NCBI GenBank assembly: GCA_016939375.1
Contig: JAFGHF010000012.1
Coordinates: forward strand, 1-54,833
Direction: 5' to 3'
Length of the DNA stretch: 54,833 bases
Source: Candidatus Omnitrophota bacterium
Lineage (GTDB): Bacteria > Omnitrophota > Gorgyraeia > JAFGHF01
In this document: positions 7,475-14,283 of the stretch, piece after piece
Numbering within the stretch: the first letter of the stretch is position 1
Layout: each line of letters begins with the position of its first letter
Notes under the pieces: generated by a model
What the model saw: the letters and a program-made list of their open reading frames with translations, nothing else
The model's database searches: none
What the model was told of the DNA's origin: nothing
Made by a program: the position numbers and the translations under genes

Positions 7475-9012
7475 CTGATCTCCTCTTTAAGCTGCCTTTT
7501 GAGGATTTTGCCGGTGGGTGTTCTTGGTAGACTTTTTCTGAATTCGATCAAGTGAGGGATCTTATAATTAGCCAGTCGGCCTTTGCAATAATCAATAAAT
7601 TCGCTCTCCTGGGCATGGACATCTTCTTTTAATACGATAAAAGCGATTGCGATTTCGCCTTTAGATTTGTCTTGTTTACCCACTACCGCTACTTCGTTTA
7701 TCTTAGGATGTTCCTTCAATGCGTTCTCTATCTCGGAAGGATAGACATTCATCCCATGCATAAGGATCATTTCCTTCTTGCGTCCCTTTATATAGATGTA
7801 GCCTTCATCATCTATCTTGGCCATATCCCCTGTAAATAGCCATCCGTTTTTTATTGTCTTTTTAGTCTCCTCGGGATTATTATAATAACCGATCATCACA
7901 TTAGGTCCTTTGACTATCAATTCCCCGACCTCATCTACTTGTGCCTCCCCCTCATCTTCCCTTACTACCTTTACCTCCACTCCAGGGACAGGCAGTCCTA
8001 TAGAACCGGGCTTCTGCACGCCATTCAAAGGATTGATCGAGACAACAGGAGATGTCTCAGTCAAGCCATAACCTTCTAAAAGGACAAATTTCTTAAACTT
8101 CTGCTTAAACGCCTCTAAGGTGTGCGGGCTTAAAGGTGCCGCTCCTGAAATACATACCCTCACCCGTAACAACACATTTAAAATCGGCGGAATGTCTAAG
8201 TTTTTAAAGATATCGTAAAGATGCGGGATCCCCACTATCGTGGTTATACGGTTTAAGAAGATGCTGCGCAGGACCCGGTGAAACGGTTTCACCGACTTAA
8301 TAACAATTATCCTGGCTCCGATGTATATCGGTATCAAGATGCATACGGTCAGAGTAAAAGTGTGAAACATAGGCAATATCAATAAAATCCTATCTCGTGA
8401 GTTTAATTCAAGTGCCTGCAGAGAAGAAAGTACGTTAGAGCAGAGATTTCCGTGAGAAAGCATCACGCCTTTAGGAAAACCGGTCGTCCCTGAAGTATAA
8501 AGAAGCAAAGCCAAATCCTGAGGGTTTATCTCTGAGGAGAAACTTTTGAGCCCATTCTGGATTATCACTTCCGGCCAATAAAGAAACTCTTCTTTTTTCT
8601 TATCGGTCAATATTATATGTTTTAGATATAGCAGGTCCTCCGAACCTTCCTGCTTTTCTTTGATTGTATTTTCCAGAATCTCTAAAAAATCGCTTGAGCT
8701 GATTAATAACTTAGCCCTGCTGTCTTTGAGTATATACTTGATTTCATTAAAGGTAAGAAATACATTGATGGGAATGCAGACCGCTTTCAGTTTTAAAATA
8801 GCAAAAAGGGCTATAATGAATTCGGGGCAATTACCTAAAAGCACGGCCACCTTATCTCCTTCTTGCACTTGGAGGTTTTCTTTTAAGCCATAGGCCAACT
8901 GGTTTACCTTCTTGTTTAAGGCGCGAAAGCTCAAAACAGCATTTTCGGAGATAATACACTTACGCCAAGAAAATTTGTTCGCACTTTCTTCTAATAAACG
9001 GACCAAGTTCAT
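7471..9012 (-). CDS. Long-chain acyl-CoA synthetase / AMP-dependent ligase
   Basis: 513 residues, normal for the ANL superfamily. It adenylates a carboxylic acid and then forms the CoA (or carrier-protein) thioester. Motifs: P-loop LLLYTSGTTGFPKGVMLSHG (~170-190), GYGLTETSPVV (~315), the hinge GDMAKIDDEGYIYIKGRKKE (~395-415) and the C-terminal catalytic Lys in PTGKILKRQL. No TM or signal peptide, so cytoplasmic. It sits between the radical SAM and deacetylase-like genes in a co-directional run; a lipid or acyl-transfer role is likely but the substrate cannot be read from sequence. Confidence 0.9.
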   Translation of the reverse strand: MNLVRLLEESANKFSWRKCIISENAVLSFRALNKKVNQLAYGLKENLQVQEGDKVAVLLGNCPEFIIALFAILKLKAVCIPINVFLTFNEIKYILKDSRAKLLISSSDFLEILENTIKEKQEGSEDLLYLKHIILTDKKKEEFLYWPEVIIQNGLKSFSSEINPQDLALLLYTSGTTGFPKGVMLSHGNLCSNVLSSLQALELNSRDRILLILPMFHTFTLTVCILIPIYIGARIIVIKSVKPFHRVLRSIFLNRITTIVGIPHLYDIFKNLDIPPILNVLLRVRVCISGAAPLSPHTLEAFKQKFKKFVLLEGYGLTETSPVVSINPLNGVQKPGSIGLPVPGVEVKVVREDEGEAQVDEVGELIVKGPNVMIGYYNNPEETKKTIKNGWLFTGDMAKIDDEGYIYIKGRKKEMILMHGMNVYPSEIENALKEHPKINEVAVVGKQDKSKGEIAIAFIVLKEDVHAQESEFIDYCKGRLANYKIPHLIEFRKSLPRTPTGKILKRQLKEEIS

Positions 9013-9029
9013 GGCATTAAACTCCCTTG

Positions 9030-9935
9030 CTAATTAAAGATTTCTATCGCCTTTTTTATAGTATTGTATTGGATAAGGACTGTATCCTCTATATCCTGGG
9101 CATATCCTCCTCCGAAAACAACGCAACAGCAAGCGCCGCTTTCCCTTGCCAGAGAAAGAACATATTCATCTCTTTTCTCCAGACCAGCTATGCTAAGCGC
9201 CAATCCTCCCAATTGGTCCTTCTCATAGGGATCGGCTCCGGCAATATAAAAGACCAATTGCGGTTTAAATTCGGCAAAGATTCCAGGCAGGTTATTCTCT
9301 AAGGCGGCAAGATATCTCTGGTCATCTGTCTTATCGGCAAGCCCAAGGTCTAAATCGCTGGGTGGTTTTAGCACAGGATAGTTATTCTCTTGGTGGATGG
9401 AAAAAGTAAAGATGTTTTTATTTTTTTTGAAAATGTGGGCGTTGGCATTCCCTTGATGTAAGTCGCAATCTACGATTATGATCTTTTCTATGCCCTTTTT
9501 TTTGTTACAGAATGTAGCCGCACAGGCCACATCGTTCAAAACACAAAAGCCTTCTCCGTGATCGGCAAAGGCATGATGGAATCCACCGCCTATATGCGCA
9601 CAGGCTGAGGTCTCTAATGCTAATTTAGCAGCCAGGATGGTCCCGCCTACGCAATAACGCGCAGCCCGGACTAAGGCAGGAGAATAAGGAATCTCTAGGG
9701 TGAATATCTCCTGCAGAGAGAGGGTCCCGTTATCCAACTTATCGAGATATTCTTTGGTATGCACTAAAAGGATTTCTTCGGATGATGCTTCAGGTGCCAG
9801 CACGCAATCATCTTCCGTAATCAGTCTGTCCTTGAGAAGCCTTTCGCGGATGAGGCGGAATTTGACGGTAGGAAAAACGTGTGCGCCGATATCTACTTCG
9901 TATGCATCTGAATAAACCGCTTTGACCTTGCTCAC
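9030..9935 (-). CDS. Histone deacetylase family (AcuC/APAH-like) hydrolase
   Basis: 301 residues, single HDAC-like domain: zinc-dependent amidohydrolase acting on acetyl-lysine, acetylpolyamines or other acetylamides. Catalytic His pair in HIGGGFHHAFADH (~118), zinc ligands in DCDLHQGNANAH (~158) and GADPYEKD (~230), and the transition-state Tyr region FGGGYA (~283). The start appears to be GTG at 9935, immediately after the preceding stop; no nearby ATG gives a full domain. The true substrate is not predictable, but the neighbouring acyl-CoA ligase makes a reversible acylation role conceivable. Confidence 0.88.
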   Translation of the reverse strand: MSKVKAVYSDAYEVDIGAHVFPTVKFRLIRERLLKDRLITEDDCVLAPEASSEEILLVHTKEYLDKLDNGTLSLQEIFTLEIPYSPALVRAARYCVGGTILAAKLALETSACAHIGGGFHHAFADHGEGFCVLNDVACAATFCNKKKGIEKIIIVDCDLHQGNANAHIFKKNKNIFTFSIHQENNYPVLKPPSDLDLGLADKTDDQRYLAALENNLPGIFAEFKPQLVFYIAGADPYEKDQLGGLALSIAGLEKRDEYVLSLARESGACCCVVFGGGYAQDIEDTVLIQYNTIKKAIEIFN

Positions 9936-9936
9936 T

Positions 9937-10203
9937 TTATTGCTGCATCTTGGGCAATAGCTCTTCTACGGCTTCGGATATCTGATCCCATTTTTCCGGA
10001 TCATGAATAGTGAATTTTTGTTTTCTCTTCCAGCCTTCCTTTTTTCTCTGCCAAAGATAAAGGCAGATCTGTTTGCGACCCCATGATTCGACTAAGACTG
10101 CGGCTGCCCACCAGCCAAATCCCTTGCTCAAAGTGCGGTGGTCAACTGCCTTTAGAGGAGCCTCTATAGGTATCTTCTCTTCTCTCCTTGTGCCTTCTTC
10201 CAT
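9937..10203 (-). CDS. Conserved-looking small hypothetical protein
   Basis: 88 residues, not recognised. Charged and Trp-rich (GFGWWAAAVLVESWGRK, LYLWQRKKEGWKRKQKF, EKWDQISEAVEEL), no TM or signal. The pattern of a small beta-sheet followed by a helix is plausible. It lies 1 bp upstream of the deacetylase-family GTG, so it is probably co-translated with it. Confidence 0.6.
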   Translation of the reverse strand: MEEGTRREEKIPIEAPLKAVDHRTLSKGFGWWAAAVLVESWGRKQICLYLWQRKKEGWKRKQKFTIHDPEKWDQISEAVEELLPKMQQ

Positions 10204-10251
10204 TAAAACCCTCCTCCCTTATTAACCTAAAATTCAAAAAGGGTTTTTCTC

Positions 10252-10452
10252 TTACTTTCTTAATTCTATCGAATAGTCTTCCTCCTGCTGGTCCAATATA
10301 ACATGCCCCTCTCTGGCCAGCCAGCCTAAGCTCATTAAAATGGTGTCGCGGGATTTATCTAAACTAGAAACTATTGTTGAGAGCCTGCTTGCGCCGTGCT
10401 CATCAAGAAAATGCCAAATCTCTCCAGCAACTATTCCCAATTCCGTTATCAA
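10252..10452 (-). CDS. Winged helix-turn-helix protein (DUF2582-like)
   Basis: 66 residues forming one winged-helix domain (GIVAGEIWHFLDEHGASRLS, then a recognition helix SRDTILMSLGWLAREGHVIL). This matches the small winged-HTH family PF10771/DUF2582. Start is TTG at 10452, supported by AGGAGGTG five bases upstream, and overlaps the upstream stop as TTGA. Probably a DNA-binding regulator, though proteins this short may act as protein-binding modules. Confidence 0.7.
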   Translation of the reverse strand: MITELGIVAGEIWHFLDEHGASRLSTIVSSLDKSRDTILMSLGWLAREGHVILDQQEEDYSIELRK

Positions 10453-10703
10453 TGTCCACCTCCTTCTCTATCATTATAACTCCCACATCTGGGGCAGACA
10501 GAAAGTTTTTTGTGCTTGCTGTCCACGTAGATATAGGTACATATTGAACACTGCCAAATAGATTCCAAGTCCATCTTGCGCTGCCGAGGGACTTCGATCT
10601 TCGAAAATAAAAACCAAAGGCCAAAAAAACCAAAGATAGTTAATAAAAGATATAGAAATACCGCTATTTCAAACTCGAGCTTTATCATTTTAAGACCACT
10701 CAA
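10449..10703 (-). CDS. Membrane-anchored zinc-ribbon protein
   Basis: 84 residues: one N-terminal TM (IAVFLYLLLTIFGFFGLWFLF) and a cytoplasmic rubredoxin-like zinc ribbon with two Cys pairs (CSIC, CPRC). Start is either TTG at 10703, overlapping the TonB-gene stop as TTGA, or the in-frame ATG at 10688; the TM lies after both. Function unknown; coupled to the winged-helix gene downstream and to the TonB gene upstream. Confidence 0.65.
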   Translation of the reverse strand: MSGLKMIKLEFEIAVFLYLLLTIFGFFGLWFLFSKIEVPRQRKMDLESIWQCSICTYIYVDSKHKKLSVCPRCGSYNDREGGGH

Positions 10704-11368
10704 CCCTCGCCTAATTCGATGGAAAGAGGCGTTGAGCTGGCAAAATCAAGCCTCATCTTGACTCTCTGCCATTGCCCCTGATTATCGGGTACAGGCGCAA
10801 AACGCCATCTTCTCAGATAACGGGCTAGGGCCGTGTCTATTTCCGGATCGCCGCTAGCCTGTAGATTAACAACTTCCTCAACCAATCCATCTGCTGAAAC
10901 AAATATATTAAAGACTACCGCACCAACTTTTAGCGCCTGCTGGCCCCATTCTGGATAAGCTCTGAAATCGGGCTGAAAGATTATTTCTCGTGTCGATGAA
11001 ACCATTTTCTTAGCTAAAAAACTCTGCGCAAATTCTTTCTGCTGTTTATCGACATCGACTATGAATCTGTCGGGGGCGAATGTCTCTTTTTCAGCAGCCA
11101 AAGAATCTAAAGGCATATCTAAAAAACCATCTACCCTAGCAGCCTTTGCCTCAAACGGAAGCTCCAAGAAGGCCTTTCTCTGCGGCCCCGTCTGTTCCTT
11201 GGTTACCGAACCATGTAAAATCGAACCCAAAAATATAACCGCGGTATGTTGATTCAAAGCAAACCTGTTAGGCAAAAAGACCACGGACACTAAGCAGATC
11301 AAGAGCACGTGGCATAAAAAAGAAAACAAAAACGCTACTCTAAACTCTTTGCTGATCATCACTATCAT
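10700..11368 (-). CDS. TonB-family energy-transducing protein
   Basis: 222 residues. Short cytoplasmic tail, one TM (AFLFSFLCHVLLICLVSVVF, ~10-30), a periplasmic linker and a C-terminal TonB domain (~130-215): YPEWGQQALKVGAVVFNIFV, then GDPEIDTALARYLRRWRFAP, the classical TonB C fold. The linker is short and lacks the Pro/Lys repeats of E. coli TonB. Downstream of ExbD and ExbB homologues in the same operon, so it should transmit proton-motive force to an outer-membrane partner. No TonB-dependent receptor is visible in the window. Confidence 0.85.
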   Translation of the reverse strand: MIVMISKEFRVAFLFSFLCHVLLICLVSVVFLPNRFALNQHTAVIFLGSILHGSVTKEQTGPQRKAFLELPFEAKAARVDGFLDMPLDSLAAEKETFAPDRFIVDVDKQQKEFAQSFLAKKMVSSTREIIFQPDFRAYPEWGQQALKVGAVVFNIFVSADGLVEEVVNLQASGDPEIDTALARYLRRWRFAPVPDNQGQWQRVKMRLDFASSTPLSIELGEG

Positions 11369-11379
11369 AAGCCTTATGT

Positions 11380-11781
11380 CTATTCCATGGACTGGTTAGT
11401 GGCGATATTGATCTGGGTTAAGCCTACATCTCTGCAAAGATCCCAAATCTGCACTACCTTACCTAAAGAGGAACTGCGATCGGCCTTGATCAAAAGAGGA
11501 CGGTCTTCTTTTGAGAACCCTTGTAAATACTCTCTCAACTGATTCAAGGTAACTGGCTTATCATTTAAATAGATCAGATCTTCAGCGCTGACAGCAATGA
11601 TCAGATTTTTTTCCTGAATCACCTCGCTAGTCACCGCTTTAGGCAGATTTATTTTGATCCCCGGTTGAAAGATATAGCTTGAGGTAAGCATAAAAAATAT
11701 CAAGAGCAGAAATACTACGTCGATCAGCGGCGCTATGTCTAAATGCCCACTTTCAAATTCCAAATGTTTTTTGAATCTCAT
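11380..11781 (-). CDS. exbD: ExbD/TolR biopolymer transport protein
   Basis: 133 residues. The single TM carries the functional Asp (DIAPLIDVVFLLLIFFMLTSSY, Asp ~21) that conducts protons; the periplasmic domain (INLPKAVTSEV, KPVTLNQLREYL, LLIKADRSSSLGKVVQIWD) is typical ExbD/TolR. GAGGTGAG lies 6 nt before the ATG. ExbD versus TolR is decided by the adjacent TonB-family gene, and no TolA, TolB or Pal is present. Confidence 0.9.
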   Translation of the reverse strand: MRFKKHLEFESGHLDIAPLIDVVFLLLIFFMLTSSYIFQPGIKINLPKAVTSEVIQEKNLIIAVSAEDLIYLNDKPVTLNQLREYLQGFSKEDRPLLIKADRSSSLGKVVQIWDLCRDVGLTQINIATNQSME

Positions 11782-11800
11782 CTTTTTCTCACCTCATTTG

Positions 11801-11834
11801 CAGCTGAGAGCTGAGAGCTGACAGCTGAAAGCTC
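11801..11834. repeat. Heptanucleotide tandem repeat (AGCTGAN)
   Basis: Four to five imperfect copies of AGCTGAN with exact 7 bp period, the last base of each unit varying (G, G, C, A). It sits in the 55 bp gap between the exbB stop and the exbD start, just upstream of the exbD ribosome site. Confidence 0.85.
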
Positions 11835-11836
11835 AA

Positions 11837-12463
11837 TTAATATTCATCTGACCGACGCGATAGAATATTGACCAATTCCGTAGCCGACCTATCCATATCC
11901 AGAATAAAGTTCTTTACCCTGCTAACCAAATAGTTATAAGCCACAAACGTAGGTATAGCCACCACTAATCCGGCAACGGTAGTAATCAAAGCTTCCCAGA
12001 TACCTCCGGCTAGATCCCCAGGGCTTACCGGATTTAAAGTAGTCGCTTTCTGCTGGATGACTTGAAAGGCCCTGACCATACCCGTAACCGTGCCCAAAAG
12101 GCCTAAAAGCGGAGAAATATGAGCAATGGTCGCCAATGTCCCTAGATTCTTTTCCAAAGACGGAACTTCGTATATCCCGGCATCTTCTATAGCCTCTTTG
12201 ATTTCTCCTCTAGAACGGTCGTGTTTCAAGATTCCGGCTTTTATAATTCGGGCTATGGGACTAGGGGTCTTTTCGCATAAGTCGATCGCCTCCATGATCC
12301 GGTTGCGCCTCAATATATTCCCGATAGTCTCCATGAACTTATTGATGTCTATCCTTATACGATATAGATGAAACAGCCTTTCGATCACTACCGCCATTGC
12401 TACTATTGAGCAAAGTATGATCAAATACATCAAAGGCCCGCCTTTTTGGATAATATCCCACAT
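11837..12463 (-). CDS. exbB: ExbB/TolQ/MotA proton-channel protein
   Basis: 208 residues from the ATG at 12463 (AGGAGGG four bases upstream; a TTG 15 bp further out is less likely). Three TM helices: ~10-30, ~105-128 (TLATIAHISPLLGLLGTVTGMV, the signature ExbB segment) and ~150-178 (GGIWEALITTVAGLVVAIPTFVAY). Forms the pentameric channel with ExbD. First gene of the exbB-exbD-tonB cluster. Confidence 0.92.
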   Translation of the reverse strand: MWDIIQKGGPLMYLIILCSIVAMAVVIERLFHLYRIRIDINKFMETIGNILRRNRIMEAIDLCEKTPSPIARIIKAGILKHDRSRGEIKEAIEDAGIYEVPSLEKNLGTLATIAHISPLLGLLGTVTGMVRAFQVIQQKATTLNPVSPGDLAGGIWEALITTVAGLVVAIPTFVAYNYLVSRVKNFILDMDRSATELVNILSRRSDEY

Positions 12464-12537
12464 CTTACCCTCCTTCAAAAGTAAAACATCAAGATAATCT
12501 ACGTTAATAAATGGCTAATAAACGCAAATTTCCCTTA

Positions 12538-12855
12538 TCAATAATAAAATATGATTACGAGTAGCGCAATAGTGATAATAACCGCGATGATGTAAAAATC
12601 CCAAAAATAGAAAAAGTCTCTGATCCTCTCGCCCCTGGTGTATGAAATGGGGCGCGCCGCCTCTTTGTCTAAGCTAGAGACTCTAGGCAACCCTCGGGCC
12701 TTGATTTCATCGATCTGGTCTTTTTTAAACCGTAAAATAGTCCCCCCTAAACGGTATGCGGGCAATTCTCCTCTTTCCACTAAAACCTTGATCTCGTGCT
12801 CCGGTATACCTAAGTATTGAGAGACTTCCCTTGTGTTAAGCAACTTCTCTGACAT
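12538..12855 (-). CDS. Excisionase-type HTH protein with C-terminal membrane anchor
   Basis: 105 residues from the ATG at 12855. A TTG 27 bp upstream with AGAGAAG ahead of it is an alternative start. Residues 5-55 are an HTH_17-type domain (LLNTREVSQYLGIPEHEIKV, LPAYRLGGTILRFKKDQIDE). After a short linker the last ~25 residues are a hydrophobic helix (FYIIAVIITIALLVIIFYY) ending at the C-terminus, so this is a tail-anchored DNA-binding or protein-binding domain facing the cytoplasm. RodZ has the same idea (HTH plus TM) but a different HTH class. It lies between ExbB and the bactofilin-HTH gene, suggesting an envelope or cytoskeleton role. Confidence 0.7.
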   Translation of the reverse strand: MSEKLLNTREVSQYLGIPEHEIKVLVERGELPAYRLGGTILRFKKDQIDEIKARGLPRVSSLDKEAARPISYTRGERIRDFFYFWDFYIIAVIITIALLVIIFYY

Positions 12856-12956
12856 TTTTGCTTTTTCTTTTTTTAAAGTCAATTCTAGCTTCTCTTGAAG
12901 ACAGTATTCTTGCCTTAAGAGCTTTGACTTTGGACTATTATTCAGTTAACCAGCTG

Positions 12957-13526
12957 TTATTTTATTCTTTCGCTGGCGATCCAAGAATCTACCTTAGTTC
13001 TGTCAAATCTCCAGCTGTTTCCCTCTTTTTGAGCCGGGATCCTTCCAGCCTTGGCCCAGTCTACCACAGAGTTAGCGTCCACTTCCAAGTACTTAGCCAG
13101 CTCCTCGACGTTCATCAGCATCTCGTTTACAGTAGAGCTGCTGATCTTTTTGGCCTGCTCGCTCATGTCACACTTACCTTGCAGTACCGCTCCCCCTGTA
13201 ACATCCAGCTTAGGAGTCTTGATATCCCCTTGAAGATAAGCAGTACGGGTAAGGCTTAAGCTACTGGAAGCGTTCACGTTGCCGTAGACTTTTCCCGATA
13301 TCACGATATCCTCGCCGTTTATATTCGCGTGGACCTGGGCATTTTCACCTACAGTCAGATTCCCCTTGGTATCTAGACTGCCCTCAAATCTACCGTTTAT
13401 ACGTAAGTTGACTGGGTCGCGAAAAGTCATGCTACCCTGCATACTGGCATCGACATCGAGGATTTTTTCTTTCACCGGCCGAACTTCCACCTCTTCTTTC
13501 TCCTTCTTCTTGTTTCTGAAAGCCAT
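12957..13526 (-). CDS. Bactofilin fused to an excisionase-type HTH domain
   Basis: 189 residues. After a charged N-terminus, residues ~25-120 are a bactofilin beta-helix (ILDVDASMQGSMTFRDPVNL, INGRFEGSLDTKGNLTVGEN, VISGKVYGNVNASSSLSL, LQGDIKTPKLDVTGGAVLQG). Bactofilins polymerise into cytoplasmic filaments that scaffold envelope enzymes. Residues ~135-189 form a second domain: MNVEELAKYLEVDANSVVDW, then KEGNSWRFDRTKVDSWI, the same HTH_17 pattern as the proteins at 5744 and 12538. Strong ribosome site GGAGGTG. The fusion is one continuous frame. Confidence 0.88.
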   Translation of the reverse strand: MAFRNKKKEKEEVEVRPVKEKILDVDASMQGSMTFRDPVNLRINGRFEGSLDTKGNLTVGENAQVHANINGEDIVISGKVYGNVNASSSLSLTRTAYLQGDIKTPKLDVTGGAVLQGKCDMSEQAKKISSSTVNEMLMNVEELAKYLEVDANSVVDWAKAGRIPAQKEGNSWRFDRTKVDSWIASERIK

Positions 13527-13544
13527 GCTTTCACCTCCTTATGT

Positions 13545-13599
13545 TTCGTCGTTCGTAGTTCGTCGCTCGTGGATCGTAAGCGAACCACGAATCACGAGT
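13545..13599. repeat. Heptanucleotide tandem repeat with inverted second half
   Basis: Five units of YTCGTNN with 7 bp period, followed by two units in the opposite orientation (ACGAATC, ACGAGT). The two orientations can pair into a hairpin. It occupies the whole gap between the MgtC stop and the bactofilin ribosome site, so it may act as a 3' stem-loop for the mgtC transcript. Confidence 0.8.
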
Positions 13600-14271
13600 T
13601 TACACTTCTTTCCAACTGGCGCCTTCTACGCCCTCTATGCGCATTGCCCCATCTATTATTTGATCGCTTTGCTGAGGACTGACAAGCTTCAGCTCAAATT
13701 CGACTATCATGTTGTGGCTCTGCGGTTTCTTCTTTATCTCTAAGTCCTTGATCTCGCAGTTATGCTCGGCTAATACCCTGCGCACTTCCTTCAGCTGCTC
13801 GGCATGCCCTTTGGTCTCCAGAGAAAGCACTCGATATTGATCCTTGCGCACTATTGACTTCTCTACTTTAGTCAAAACAAGTAGAACGACAAGCATCAAA
13901 GCTGCTGCTATATATGCGCCGCTGGTGAATCCACTGCCGATAGCCAGACCTATACCGGTGACCGCCCAAAGACTGGCAGCAGTAGTCAAGCCGCGTACCG
14001 AAGCCCTGAAGCGCATGATAGTCCCCGCTCCCAAAAATCCTATGCCGGTCATTACCCCTGCGGCCAAGCGTGTAGGGTCTATATTGCAATCGGCACCGTA
14101 AGCGGTAAGCATATATATCGAAGTAAGCATAAGCAGCGTTGAACCCAGACAGACTAACATATGCGTACGTAGGCCCGCAACCCGGCCATGCAATTCTCTC
14201 TCAAAGCCAATTAAGCCGCCGATTATAAAAGATAGGGTCAAGCGAACAATGAGGTCTGTGACAGTAAACAT
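13600..14271 (-). CDS. MgtC/SapB family membrane protein
   Basis: 223 residues. N-terminal MgtC domain with four to five TM helices and the conserved motifs LSFIIGGLIGFERELHGRVA, GLRTHMLVCLGSTLLM and AGVMTGIGFLGAGTIMR. The soluble C-terminal ACT-like domain (~150-223) is present. Family members are linked to Mg2+ limitation or membrane physiology; transport itself is disputed. GGGAGGT lies just upstream of ATG. Downstream of tsaD in a co-directional run. Confidence 0.9.
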   Translation of the reverse strand: MFTVTDLIVRLTLSFIIGGLIGFERELHGRVAGLRTHMLVCLGSTLLMLTSIYMLTAYGADCNIDPTRLAAGVMTGIGFLGAGTIMRFRASVRGLTTAASLWAVTGIGLAIGSGFTSGAYIAAALMLVVLLVLTKVEKSIVRKDQYRVLSLETKGHAEQLKEVRRVLAEHNCEIKDLEIKKKPQSHNMIVEFELKLVSPQQSDQIIDGAMRIEGVEGASWKEV

Positions 14272-14283
14272 ATTACCTCCCGA

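Noticed and set aside
8276-8294. Perfect 9 bp inverted repeat with one central base inside the acyl-CoA ligase gene
   Set aside because: It encodes conserved-looking residues within the domain and lies far from any start; one such palindrome is within chance for 55 kb.
9030-9935. Eukaryote-derived histone deacetylase by transfer
   Set aside because: AcuC/APAH-like HDAC-family enzymes are common in bacteria, and codon use and context look native.
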